From assembly GCF_037102585.1 (NCBI RefSeq), contig NW_027043820.1:902501-966500 (forward strand): 64,000 nucleotides of DNA, in the 5' to 3' direction. The position numbers were made by a program, and so were the translations under genes. Under the pieces are notes generated by a model. The model searched no databases. It saw nothing but the letters and a program-made list of their open reading frames with translations, and was not told where the DNA came from. This document shows positions 39,232 to 49,805 of the stretch, in pieces. This DNA comes from Saccharomycopsis crataegensis. Its lineage: Eukaryota > Ascomycota > Saccharomycetes > Ascoideales > Saccharomycopsidaceae. The number at the start of each line of letters is the position of its first letter. Within the stretch, counting starts at the first letter, position 1.

Positions 39232-40821
39232 TTATTTCTGCAAATCTTGGGCCCAGAAATGTTCAGCTTCGACAATTGTATCATTGTTGGCCTTCATCTT
39301 GTTCATAGTTTCGATATATTCATCATATGGATCGGAATCATGGACAATCCCCCCACCAGCTTGTAAATATGCTACACCATCCTTGTACACCATGGTTCTA
39401 AGGGCAATACAAGTATCCATCGATCTACCATCGTACCCCCAATGACCCACCGCACCCGCGTACACCCCACGACGTTCGCCTTCGAGTTTCCCAATGAGCT
39501 CCATGGCTTTAACTTTTGGAGCCCCCGAGACGGTCCCGGCAGGGAAAATCGATCTAAACGCATCGAATCTCGATTTATCCGGACGTAATGTCCCGCTAAC
39601 TTCACTGACCAAGTGCATGACGTGCGAGAATCGTTCGATGGTGAGTAATTTATCGACGCTGGTGGTTTGTGGGTCACAAATACGGTTGATGTCATTACGC
39701 GCCAAGTCCACCAACATGATATGTTCGGCACGGTCTTTGAGTGACGATTTCAATTCGTGGGCCAACGCATCATCTTCATCCTTGGTGGTACCACGACGAA
39801 TCGTACCGGCAATAGGATGAGTCACCACCTTATTGGCAGTACTGGACTTCACCAACAATTCCGGCGACGCACCAATGATTTGAAAATCAAGATAATCGAT
39901 ATAAAACAAATAAGGTGATGGGTTAACGGTTCTCAAATGACGATAAATGTTGAATGGGTGCAATGAAGTTGGGCGAGAGATCCGCTGAGATGGCACCGCC
40001 TGGATGATATCCCCTTTGAGAATATGATCCTTCAAAGTCTTGACGTGTCCTTCGTAACCTTCTTGGCCGATATTTGAAGTGAATGGTTGATCAGCAACGA
40101 TTGGCGGTTGCTCAGGAAGCACCACGTCGTCTTCGAGAAGCACTGCCTTGATGAGATTGATTTCTTCACTGAGGGCTTGGTATTTTGCGGTGATGGTCTC
40201 CACGGTATCGTGAGGTTCCACCGAGACGTTATTGATGATTTGAAGTCTTTGATACACGTTATCGAACGCCACCACACTATTGAACAACATCAAGTAACTC
40301 TCTGGTAATTTCAACACGTCTTTAAGTTCACGTCTGGTCTTTGGTTCAAAATATTTAATACAATCATATGAAATATACCCAATGGCCCCGCCACTAAGGG
40401 CTGGGATCCCAGGCAATGGGGCTTGTCTGAAATTCTTCATATTTTGTTCCAAAACGTCCAAAGGATCGACTTCCACCCCTACTTCTTCGATATCACTCAC
40501 CGGGGTTCTTAAAGATTCGTCCTGTTCTGCACTAAGGGTCTTGATGGTCTTTAGAGGTTTTACCCCAATAAAAGAGAACCGTTCAATTTGGTCACAGTTT
40601 TTGGCACTTTCAAATAAGAAACTAGGAGAACGGACCCCATGGTTCAATCTATTGTCCGCATGGGCAAGTTTGAGGTAGGCAATGTGTGGAGTCAAAGAGT
40701 CATTAGGAACGTACTTGTAGATAGGGTACAAGTTTGGGAGTTCGGTAGGTTGGTAAGCTGAGCGATCTTTGGAGATGATCTCAAGGAGACCCTCCAAGCT
40801 AGGTTGGATTTCGGTAGGCAT
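39232..40821 (-). CDS. TRP2: Anthranilate synthase component I
   Basis: Trp2 converts chorismate to anthranilate with the Trp3 glutaminase, the first step of tryptophan synthesis. It has 529 residues (507 in S. cerevisiae). The N-terminal domain contains SPSFLFESAK near residue 65, corresponding to the tryptophan feedback-binding LLES-type motif. The C-terminal chorismate-binding domain shows SPELLVK, HPIAGTIRRG, DLARNDINRICD, FSHVMHLVSEVSGTLR and FPAGTVSGAPKVKAMELI, all intact. The start is the first ATG. An unusual set of palindromes lies 116-195 bp upstream. Confidence 0.96.
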   Translation of the reverse strand: MPTEIQPSLEGLLEIISKDRSAYQPTELPNLYPIYKYVPNDSLTPHIAYLKLAHADNRLNHGVRSPSFLFESAKNCDQIERFSFIGVKPLKTIKTLSAEQDESLRTPVSDIEEVGVEVDPLDVLEQNMKNFRQAPLPGIPALSGGAIGYISYDCIKYFEPKTRRELKDVLKLPESYLMLFNSVVAFDNVYQRLQIINNVSVEPHDTVETITAKYQALSEEINLIKAVLLEDDVVLPEQPPIVADQPFTSNIGQEGYEGHVKTLKDHILKGDIIQAVPSQRISRPTSLHPFNIYRHLRTVNPSPYLFYIDYLDFQIIGASPELLVKSSTANKVVTHPIAGTIRRGTTKDEDDALAHELKSSLKDRAEHIMLVDLARNDINRICDPQTTSVDKLLTIERFSHVMHLVSEVSGTLRPDKSRFDAFRSIFPAGTVSGAPKVKAMELIGKLEGERRGVYAGAVGHWGYDGRSMDTCIALRTMVYKDGVAYLQAGGGIVHDSDPYDEYIETMNKMKANNDTIVEAEHFWAQDLQK

Positions 40822-40936
40822 TGGAAATAGTTAGTTAAAACAAAATATACCTATCAAAAAGATTAATGATTATGACTGAAAAATCGTCAAAAAAGGGAAA
40901 AAAAAAAATAAAGAAAAAAAAATAAAAAAAAAAATT

Positions 40937-40948
40937 AGTCAGCTGACT
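40937..40948. promoter_or_regulatory. TRP2: 12-bp palindrome AGTCAGCTGACT upstream of TRP2
   Basis: A perfect palindrome with two inverted TGACT half-sites around CAGCTG. TGACT is the half-site of Gcn4, which controls amino-acid genes in yeasts, but the full TGACTCA is absent. It sits about 116-127 bp before the ATG. Confidence 0.4.
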
Positions 40949-40995
40949 GTGAAGGAACCGTACTGATGGTACATTCCCTTCAATCAATATAGGAG

Positions 40996-41015
40996 GATTA
41001 CGTTATAACGTAATC
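40996..41015. promoter_or_regulatory. TRP2: 20-bp perfect palindrome upstream of TRP2
   Basis: GATTACGTTATAACGTAATC reads the same on both strands. It contains two inverted TTACGT half-sites, like those of bZIP (Yap/CREB-type) factors, spaced by TATA. It lies 175-194 bp before the TRP2 ATG. Direct repeats of AACGATATTA follow within 40 bp. Confidence 0.5.
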
Positions 41016-42332
41016 TAAAAGAACGAAAAACGATATTACAAGAACGATATTAAAAGGATCATAAAATTAGGAAACATATTCTTTATGAAAGAGAAAGCTC
41101 ATTCAGCAAACTCATTGTCTCTCTTATTAATACCATGATATCGTGTAGAAGATTAATTGTCTGATGGTCGATTGATGGCATTTTGAAGATCCAATTCATA
41201 ATTATCCAAATATTACTGAAATTAAGAATTTCTTTTTTTTTTTTTTTTTTTTATTTGAAATCGAACTTGTGTAAAAATATCTTGAATATAAGAAAAACCA
41301 AATTGTAAAAAAAGATCTCTAACCAAAGAATGATGTATATCCCAAAACAAATATACGAGTTTCCAAGCTATAGTAAGACAAAAATAGGATAATACTGAAG
41401 AAAAAAAAAAATACTAATAAGAAAGAAACAGATAGACAAAATTAAGTTTAAAGCAAAAAGATATATATATTTATATATATATAAATAAATATATTCGTGG
41501 ACTAAGAAAACATTAAATGATAACAAAAAAGTCTGTTGTGTAAATTGGAAGATGAATTGATGAAACATCAAAAAGGTTTCAATCAACAAGAACAATCAAG
41601 AATGAAAACACTTTATGGAGCCAACCTAAATAAATAAATAGCCGAAGATATTAAGGAAAAGATAATATATGTAAAAAAAAAAAAGTATAAGTAGAGCAGC
41701 ATTAAATAGATAGAGCAGAAAAATAAACACATTTTTCTAACAAAAAAAAAAACAAGAGTAGCAATTGTATGAAATAATTTAGGAAAAAAAAAACAAAATC
41801 AAATCACTCTAGCACGATTGTACCATAGTGTAAATAGTAGAGGATTTGATAATAGACAAGCAAATTAACACAAGAAAAGAGAAAAAAGAACAACAAAAGG
41901 AGATTTAAAGTGTATCCAGAATATAAAGGGGATGGTGAAAAGGGGGGGGGGGGTGAAAGAAAAGGAAATAATATTATAGCCAAGCAATACCTGAAGAACA
42001 AGATCAAACAATAAAAATGAACAGCAAAACAAGTCAGGGAGAGCCAGAAATCAATGACAAGAGGATGAATAAAAAGGAAGAAGAGGAAGGTAATTCTAAA
42101 CAAAGCAAGCAAGGCAACCAATACGCTCTTCATTTCCTTGGTAGCAAAGTTTTCTATGATCCTCTTTTTCTTCTGAGTTTTCCTCCAGTCATTATATTAT
42201 CTGGTCATTATTATTATTATTATTTTTTAATTTTTTGTATTTTCAACTTTTTTTTTTTTTTTTTATATTTTATTTTATTGCTTTCAATAGAAAACCATAC
42301 CAGTCATTTAATCATCAAAGTACTTCTTCCAT

Positions 42333-43214
42333 TTACAAAATCACACACTTGTTCTTCTTCTTTTGCTTGAGGTTGCCCATCGATTTTTTGTTTTGAGGTC
42401 TGGCTGGTGGATTAGCTCTGGAAGCTTGGTTAGTTCCTGAGTTACCGTTATTCTTCAAAGGAGGCAAGGCAGGTATTGAATGATTGTCATTAGTTGGTGA
42501 GGTCATGGCTTCTCTAATCATGATTTGACGAATAACATCGGTGAACGCTTCTTCCACGTTAGTTTTCACTCTGGCACTGGTTTCGTAGAATGGGACTTTC
42601 CCCCACTGTTGGGAAACATTGATACCGTCTTCGGGACTCAAGACTCTTTCATTACTAAGGTCACACTTGTTACCAATCAAGACCATTGGCACGTTGGTGC
42701 TATCTTTTATTCTCAACACTTGTTCCCTGAGGGTCAACAATTCCTTAAGCGAGTTTTCATCGGTCACGGAATAAACGAGCAAGAACCCCCGTCCAGACTT
42801 GATATACAATTCCCTCATTGCTGTGAATTGGGCCACCCCTGCAGTGTCCAAAATTTCCAACTCGACAGTTTTGCCATCGACTTCGATTTGCTTTCTGTAA
42901 GAATCCTCGATTGTCGGGTCATACGATTCAAAATATACTCCTTGGACAAACTGAACGGTGATGGAGGATTTCCCAACACCACCGGCACCGAGAACAACTA
43001 ATTTATAGTCTTTAAAAGAAGGAGGAGATGAGTTAGTATTGTGAAGACCCAGACAAAAAACAAAACAAAAAACAAAGGGTTATGCTCTAATATATATAAA
43101 AATGACACCCATGCAGATAGTGAAAAAAAAAAAAGGAACCACACGAGGAAGAGCAAATATAGTAATAAATAATAAAATGTGTTTTGTGATTGTAGATTAG
43201 TACTTACCTCTCAT
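42333..43214 (-). CDS. RSR1: Rsr1/Bud1, Ras-family GTPase for bud-site selection; one intron with a 7-nt first exon
   Basis: Rsr1 marks the bud site and recruits Cdc24/Cdc42 to the cortex. Exon 1 (43208-43214, minus strand) is only ATGAGAG. A GTAAGT donor follows, a TACTAAC branch site lies near 43031-43037, and the acceptor ends at 43010. Joining to 42333-43009 restores [18 protein letters not shown], the classic Rsr1 start, and gives 227 residues. Switch I ([13 protein letters not shown]), switch II with the Rsr1-type [25 protein letters not shown] and ETSAR are all present. The tail is polybasic (KQKKKNK) and ends in the CAAX box CVIL, predicting geranylgeranylation. It is shorter than the 272-residue S. 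cerevisiae protein through a short hypervariable tail. Confidence 0.95.
43010..43207 (-). other. RSR1: RSR1 intron (198 nt)
   Basis: Donor GTAAGTA, branch TACTAAC about 20 nt before a TTTTAAAG acceptor. The phase is fixed by reconstitution of the conserved MRDYKLVV start. Confidence 0.9.
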
Positions 43215-43328
43215 AGTAATTATGATTTATTTATTGGATGGGGGGAAAGAGATGGAAATGAAGGAAGAAGAGCAGGCCACAGATAAGGTGTGTGTGATTT
43301 TGAATAATTGATTGGCAAGGGTCTTTCC

Positions 43329-43360
<32 letters not shown>

Positions 43361-43531
43361 ATTATTGTTGTTGTTGTTGTTGCAGGTTCACACTCGTTGG
43401 GTTATGGTCTTGATAATATATATACGATAGGTGAGCGGATAACCAGAAACACTTGTTTATTTTGGTGGTTTGTGACGGAGGTTCTGGGAAGGGGCACGAG
43501 TCTTGGTAGATTTGACCTGTTTTGTGTCTTT

Positions 43532-43570
<39 letters not shown>

Positions 43571-44078
43571 GGGGATTTTTATGATTTTTTTTTCTGCGTG
43601 TGGCAGGGGGAGTTGGGGATTTTTTTAGTGCGCACATACACAATTAATAATGAACATGGATAATAACAATAATAATATCAATATATTCATAATAAAACAT
43701 ATACTTTCTCCTCTAGTAACAATAAACAAAAAGTAAGAATAGAAAACAAATATAAAAGAATCAACTATAACAGCATTTGTCCAGTAAACACTCGACAACA
43801 CTGATTTCTAACAACACAATAAAATAGAAATCGACTAGAAAAATAAATAAATAAATAAATCAATAGATAAATAAAAAAATAAACATATAATTTGAACATC
43901 CTCAGAAGTACAGAGAACTAGTTAGCCAAAAAAAAAACAACAAAACAAAACAAGAAAAAAAAAACAAAGAGAAAAAATCAATTAAAAAACACTAAAAATA
44001 AATAAAAAAGGGGAAAAAAAATCAAAATCAAAATCAAAATAAATAAATAAATAATTAACAGTCAGTCACTCACAGTGA
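43215..44078. other. RSR1 promoter and DCK1 3' region, rich in homopolymers
   Basis: This 864-bp tandem spacer on the minus strand has TTG repeats at about 43331-43382, a T-run of 36 at 43534-43569 and long A-rich stretches at 43840-44060 with ATAA repeats. No gene was seen. Confidence 0.5.
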
Positions 44079-47000
44079 TCACTCGATAATGTTACGCGAT
44101 TGTCTCCAATTCAACACACTTCTTTTTGCCGTAGTTCTATGAGAAGAATGGGTATGACTATGGGTAGAATCAGTTCTTTGAGAATTATCCGAACTATTAC
44201 TGTGCATTCTTCTCAAATAATCATGACCCTTTATGCCATTGTTGGCAACGTGCACATTCATTGGCACTGGCAATTGGATGCTTGGAGCATTCAACATCGC
44301 AGCATGGCTGGAAATCCCGTTATTGATATCCTCGGTTTGAATCCCAATTCTTCTGATTTCCTCTTCAAAGTTCTTCTTGAACAAGTCGACCAAGGTATAT
44401 TGTGACTCTTGCATTGATTGAGGCACCAACTTGGCATGGATCATCAAACAACGTCTGATGGTCATCGCCAATTCATTGAATTGAATACGTAAAGTCTCAA
44501 GCTGCAACGCGTAAGCTGGGTTCTTGGTGAACGATTCAGAACCAAAGAATACACGGTATTGACCGATCCCACCATTCACTGGAGCATCGATGGTACCACT
44601 CAATTGTCTGGACATCTCGCTGAAAATATTACTCAAGTCTTCTTTTTCCTTCATCGCCTTGTTGGCCATGGTTTCAAGCCCAATCAATTCTTGGGTCTTA
44701 GACGTCAACGATCTCAAAGCGTTTTGCAATGGTGACAACTTCACGGTAATCGCAGATTTAATTTCACTTCTGTTCATCAAAGTTGGGAAAGAGGTGTAAG
44801 TTTCATAAGTGGTTTCTTCGACCCACAAGTCCATGACCGAGCTGGAACCTGGCAATCTTCTGGCGTTGGTGAATCTTGTCAAGTTTCTGTTTTCCATGTA
44901 CAATCTGGCGCTGACCGTCAAGTTACTGATATTTTGCGGAACATTGACCCTTGGTTCGACAGTGGTGATGTGCAAATATCTACCCGATGGGATCGATTCA
45001 CTCAATTTTCTGGCTTCATCATCGTCACTAACAATAATCGCTCCGGGATGCAATCGCAACAATCTATCATGAATACTGGTAATGTGCTCGAATGGATAAC
45101 CTTCGTAAATATATTGTCTACCTCTCACCGATTTAGGGAAACCATAACCAATGAACGCAATTCTGAAGTACGATGGAGTCAATCTTTCAATGGTTTCCAA
45201 ATCCAAATAAAGACCCGACAATTGCTTATGAACGTACGATAATCCTTTGAAGTCATACTTGATGGTATCATAAACATGGGCCAATTGCTTGTACACTTCA
45301 ATGGCTTTTTCCAAAGCTTGGCCCTTAACGAAATTATGGGCCATCATCTTCATAAGCGCTTCCTTACGTTCAAACGACGATTGTTCTGGGAATTTTGGCT
45401 TGATACACACTGGTAACTTATCTTCGGTGTTCCAATCATAAGTACTGGCCAACAATTCCAAACTCAACCCAGCTTGTACAAAGTTTTGTTTAGCAACATT
45501 GCCTTCAACCATTTCACTGATAAAAGAATGCAACAATTCTGGCTTGTTGACATGTTTCAAGAACCCATTGATGTTCAACTTGTGGAAAGTTCTATCATCG
45601 TCGAATTCCGGTCCTGGTGGGACATTTTCCAAATCATTAAGCACTTCCAAGAATTCGTACAAGTTTTGGATAAAGCTGTCGATCGCCTCGAACGCCTCAT
45701 CTTCTGGATCAATTCTAATCGATGATTTCAATTTCTTGATGAAATTTCTTTCTTCATATTGACCCGGCTTATATCTGTTGCTGTGGAAAATTTCGTACAA
45801 TCCAACAATACATTCTCTTTCAATATCGATCAATTTTTCATTCAATAACCATTCAGAAATAATAATGGTCCAAAGCATCTTGACCCCAACTTCTTGACAA
45901 TTGGCTTGTCTTTGCAAAGACAACAACATCAAATCTTGCAACACCCCGTAATCGTAATTGATGAATTCCACTTGATACCCTCCGAATTTCGTCAATTGGA
46001 ATCTGACAATATCGTCATCAAGAGCATCCCACGCCAAGCAATCCCAGACTTCGTTAATCAACAGACACACTCTAGTTCTCAAATCACCACTGATTTTCCA
46101 ACAAGCTTTTCTTGGAACGTCGGCCAAATGACAAATGGCCACTGGCATCGCGGTAGCAAATTTCATACAAGTTTTCAAATAATTACCCCAAAGCAATCGA
46201 TCGAATTGATCGGCATTATCCACCGGTGGAATGTGATCGGAAATCATAATGTTTTTCAACATTTCAAATACAGTGGAACCGGCCTCGACAAGCAAACCGT
46301 GCAAAGATAACCATTTAGTGGCCGGATAACATTTGGATTGGATCATCAATTTGGAAGTTTGGATGATATTCAAGATTTGTTCTTTATTCAAACTCTTGGC
46401 GAAATAATCGGCCTTATTAAACATGGTGTCACTGATACTGGCTTGGAACAAGCTTTGTAACCCTTTTTCCCCACAAACGTGTTTACCAAGTTTTGTCATG
46501 TAAGCAAACAACGTCATCAACTCGATCAAAATCTCCACAAATGATTCATCATTGACAATCGAGTCCATAGTGATTTCATTAAATGGGTAAGTGGTTGGGA
46601 ACAACGTGGTGAAAGTTCTCTTTGGTTTGAACATCCCATTGGCTCTAGCAAACTTATTGTAGTGCAAAATGATTTCGGAAATAGATGGAATCAACCTAAC
46701 TACCCCACGACACAAGTAAAAGTCTTCGACCCTGTTGGTTTTGATGATATCCCAACAAAGGGAGCAAATGGAAACCAAGATCCCGTTAGCCAATCTGGAG
46801 GCTTCCATATCGTTGTGGCCCACCAAAACTTCCATGGCCCAGTTGATGGAGGTCAAAATCAATTTGTCACGACAAGCAGGGGTTTCCACGACCCAAGAGT
46901 GCAACAAACGACGAATCAACAATAACTTGGTGATAATAAACCCAAACACTTTGTCATTACGCTTGTTGATAGGTTGGGCACCGCCTGAAACGTCGACAGT

Positions 47001-49805
47001 AGATAACCCTCTAATACCAACGGAATCAATCAAGATAATTCCGAAATTCAAAGTGTCCTCATCCATGAAAATGGTTCTAAGACTGTCTAACCAGAGATCA
47101 ATCACTTCTAAAATGTAAGATTGATCAGAGGTGAAGTTTTTATCTTTGGAAGATAAGAAGGTGGCAATCGAGCTCAAGAAAGATTTCCACGAGTTGATGA
47201 AAGAGTCCACGGTTTTGGAATCGGTGGTCTTGATAGCTAATCTCAAAATCAAAGTGGACACACGACATACCGATCTGTTGAAATATTCCCACGAAGTTTG
47301 GAAAGAAGAGAAGTATTGCTCCATCTTAGATAACAAATAAAACCCGACAGATGGCAAGTTGGTGGCATTTTTGATGAAATTTTCAAAGAAGTACACGTAT
47401 TGGTCTTTTCTAGCGATGACAAAATCAAGAACGTGAACAATACTTTCAAATACCGATTTATTCAAAGCTGGCAAGCTCAAATCAATCGAAGCTTTGTAAA
47501 CTTCCAACAATGAGGTCAATAATTCAGGGAAGTATTTCACCAAGTGCGAAGTGTCCAAGTTATTGAATTTCTTGATCAATTGAATGAAAGTGTCTTCGTT
47601 GGCTGGTAAAGAAATCAAATTCTTCCAATTCAATAAGGTATGGACCGAGTGGTCGACGTTGAAGGATTTACCAACGTATTCACTGGTGATTTCGAACGAC
47701 ACGGCCGAGGAGTGGCTGTTGCCAGCACTATTCAATTCGACCAAGTGGGTCTTCTTATATTCGATAGCTTGGTTGCCTCTTCTGATCAATAATCTACCTT
47801 CAGCAACCACTTCACCATTGATGAAGGCATGGAAATACAAGAAATCACTTTCGGCATTGCTCATAAGACCGCTATTAGCACCGCTGCCAATTCCACTAAC
47901 TCTGATCAATTCCCCTACCGATTCATCGGAATGAACTGATGGAAATTGCCATTTTTCAGTTTCAGTTTGGTTAGCCCCTTTAACAAAACTGATACTATTG
48001 TTGTTGGAAGTAACTTGAATAGTGACAGGGAAACCTTTCAAACTGGATGCTTTGACGTGAACTTTCCCCAACTTAATGTAGAATCTTTCGCTGAATTTGA
48101 CCAATGGATCATAAAACATGGTTCTAATTTGGGCAATTGGTCTTAAACCATTGGTGTCAAAATCACTCATGAAATTCTGGGTAGCGCTTTTGAATTCTTT
48201 GATGCTGACCACCAATTTCTCGGCTCTTGGGTTGACCGCCACCCCTTTATTAGAACCTCTAATAATTCTATCGGTTAATTCACCCCAACCGAAATTTTGG
48301 TCGCTTGGAGTTTGTGCTTCATGCTTGTTGATGTAAGAACCGAAAAGTTTGATCTTAAAATGGTGGGATTCTCCAGTAGCGGTGATGCCTTTTCTAGAGA
48401 ATACTCTGGAAATATCAGTGACCCCGGCAGCCACCCCTTTTCTAATCTTACTGATAGAATGGGAATTGGAACCGGATTTTGGATGAGCGTCGACTGAGTC
48501 CTTTGGAATTTCGATTTCTTCGGTAATGAGGGCCACCAAATAGATTCTACCTTTGTCGATTTCTCCAGCAGGAATATTTCTGAAAAGCGCAGCACTCAAA
48601 GTATCCATATTGAGATCTTTATTGGCATTGATTGGCACAGAGAACGCTTCGGTAAGTCTTTCTTTAGAATTTCTCAAGTACAAGAAAGCGGTCATCCCGA
48701 TAAAACCTTTTGGAGATACCGAGGAACTAGAAATCAAGTTGGTGAAATCAACCAAGATTTGTGATGGCACTGCTTTTTTGAATTTTGAGTTTGCCGGTGG
48801 GTTCAAATTGGCCAACTCGGCGTCGGATAATGGGTAATTGGAACACAAGGCAAACATGAATTGATTAATGGCGATGACATCGGGAGTCGCTTGTTTGTTA
48901 AGATCTTTGGCACGATAATCAAACAATTCCCCGGTTTCTGGGTTTCTGGCCAAAATGGCTTCGTAACCGGCGGTATCGTATTTAATGGCGGAGCTTTTTC
49001 TATCGACTTTGTTGATACCTTTCGAAGACAACAATTTGGCGATTTTACTCAACAACAACGCGACACTTTTTCTAGCGACGTTTTTTTCGGCTTTGGTACA
49101 CAAATTATAAGATAATTTGATTCTAATTTCGTCCAATTCGTAGTATAACGACCCCAATTTCAAAGATAAGGAGAATTCACCCACCGAATATAACGAGTAG
49201 ATATGGGAACTCAAAAGGGAGATTGCCGGGGTGATTTCGTCCAACAAGTCGCCGGAATCCAATCTAAGGGCAGGTAAAGGAGGTTTGAGGTGATAATTTA
49301 TGTTTTCGCCTTCTCTGGCTTCGGTAGCGTTCAACTCGGTTTCATAGATGGTGGGGACGGTAGGATTACTGACAAGGGCGCCGTTGGTGATGAGCTTGGT
49401 TTCGTAATTGTAACCAGTGACATCAGACACCGTGGTTGGTTCCTGGGTGCCAGAAGACGAGATGGCGTCCATGATTTTTTGATCGCCATTCTGGGCCAAT
49501 TTTGGGATTTGAATCTTTTCAAAGATTTTGACGTGAGATAACGGCAAGATCACGACGGCGATTCTTTGATCAGGCAATTTTTCCAAGTTTGAAGTGATGG
49601 CAATGAAATCGGTTGGTAAAGGCTGGACCAAGATATAACCTCTGGCCCATTTATCACTAGCTTCAAAGATGTAGACTTCATCACCAGGGTACAAGTTTTG
49701 GAAATATGAAGGCAATTTATCCAAATGATTCTGGGGCAAAAACGACTTGACCACTCTACCATGGGCCAACATGGGAAGTGGCTGCCATTTCTGTGCACTT
49801 GTCAT
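44079..49805 (-). CDS. DCK1: Dck1, DOCK-family guanine nucleotide exchange factor
   Basis: Dck1 works with Lmo1 (ELMO-like) to activate Rho5 in yeast and links to filamentous growth, mitophagy and cell-wall signalling. The single frame of 1,908 residues compares with about 1,930 in S. cerevisiae. An SH3-like domain occupies about residues 12-105 (GDEVYIFEASDKWARGYIL). A C2-like DHR1 lies near 575-710. The catalytic DHR2 occupies about 1390-1800, with YFRIAFIGYGFPKSVRGRQY, YEGYPFEHITSIHDRL and TFPTLMNRSEI. The tail is Ser/Thr/His-rich and disordered. The next gene on this side is RSR1, another polarity regulator. Confidence 0.93.
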   Translation of the reverse strand: MTSAQKWQPLPMLAHGRVVKSFLPQNHLDKLPSYFQNLYPGDEVYIFEASDKWARGYILVQPLPTDFIAITSNLEKLPDQRIAVVILPLSHVKIFEKIQIPKLAQNGDQKIMDAISSSGTQEPTTVSDVTGYNYETKLITNGALVSNPTVPTIYETELNATEAREGENINYHLKPPLPALRLDSGDLLDEITPAISLLSSHIYSLYSVGEFSLSLKLGSLYYELDEIRIKLSYNLCTKAEKNVARKSVALLLSKIAKLLSSKGINKVDRKSSAIKYDTAGYEAILARNPETGELFDYRAKDLNKQATPDVIAINQFMFALCSNYPLSDAELANLNPPANSKFKKAVPSQILVDFTNLISSSSVSPKGFIGMTAFLYLRNSKERLTEAFSVPINANKDLNMDTLSAALFRNIPAGEIDKGRIYLVALITEEIEIPKDSVDAHPKSGSNSHSISKIRKGVAAGVTDISRVFSRKGITATGESHHFKIKLFGSYINKHEAQTPSDQNFGWGELTDRIIRGSNKGVAVNPRAEKLVVSIKEFKSATQNFMSDFDTNGLRPIAQIRTMFYDPLVKFSERFYIKLGKVHVKASSLKGFPVTIQVTSNNNSISFVKGANQTETEKWQFPSVHSDESVGELIRVSGIGSGANSGLMSNAESDFLYFHAFINGEVVAEGRLLIRRGNQAIEYKKTHLVELNSAGNSHSSAVSFEITSEYVGKSFNVDHSVHTLLNWKNLISLPANEDTFIQLIKKFNNLDTSHLVKYFPELLTSLLEVYKASIDLSLPALNKSVFESIVHVLDFVIARKDQYVYFFENFIKNATNLPSVGFYLLSKMEQYFSSFQTSWEYFNRSVCRVSTLILRLAIKTTDSKTVDSFINSWKSFLSSIATFLSSKDKNFTSDQSYILEVIDLWLDSLRTIFMDEDTLNFGIILIDSVGIRGLSTVDVSGGAQPINKRNDKVFGFIITKLLLIRRLLHSWVVETPACRDKLILTSINWAMEVLVGHNDMEASRLANGILVSICSLCWDIIKTNRVEDFYLCRGVVRLIPSISEIILHYNKFARANGMFKPKRTFTTLFPTTYPFNEITMDSIVNDESFVEILIELMTLFAYMTKLGKHVCGEKGLQSLFQASISDTMFNKADYFAKSLNKEQILNIIQTSKLMIQSKCYPATKWLSLHGLLVEAGSTVFEMLKNIMISDHIPPVDNADQFDRLLWGNYLKTCMKFATAMPVAICHLADVPRKACWKISGDLRTRVCLLINEVWDCLAWDALDDDIVRFQLTKFGGYQVEFINYDYGVLQDLMLLSLQRQANCQEVGVKMLWTIIISEWLLNEKLIDIERECIVGLYEIFHSNRYKPGQYEERNFIKKLKSSIRIDPEDEAFEAIDSFIQNLYEFLEVLNDLENVPPGPEFDDDRTFHKLNINGFLKHVNKPELLHSFISEMVEGNVAKQNFVQAGLSLELLASTYDWNTEDKLPVCIKPKFPEQSSFERKEALMKMMAHNFVKGQALEKAIEVYKQLAHVYDTIKYDFKGLSYVHKQLSGLYLDLETIERLTPSYFRIAFIGYGFPKSVRGRQYIYEGYPFEHITSIHDRLLRLHPGAIIVSDDDEARKLSESIPSGRYLHITTVEPRVNVPQNISNLTVSARLYMENRNLTRFTNARRLPGSSSVMDLWVEETTYETYTSFPTLMNRSEIKSAITVKLSPLQNALRSLTSKTQELIGLETMANKAMKEKEDLSNIFSEMSRQLSGTIDAPVNGGIGQYRVFFGSESFTKNPAYALQLETLRIQFNELAMTIRRCLMIHAKLVPQSMQESQYTLVDLFKKNFEEEIRRIGIQTEDINNGISSHAAMLNAPSIQLPVPMNVHVANNGIKGHDYLRRMHSNSSDNSQRTDSTHSHTHSSHRTTAKRSVLNWRQSRNIIE

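Larger units (their letters stand above)
40822..42332. other. TRP2 promoter and long A-rich spacer before RSR1 3' end
   Basis: In this 1.5-kb tandem spacer the first 200 bp carry A-runs and two palindromes (listed separately). Beyond 41050 it is A/T-rich with a T-run at 41231-41251, a TA-rich patch at 41461-41483, a G-run at 41942-41951 and a T-run near 42249-42264. No gene or RNA was recognised. Confidence 0.45.
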
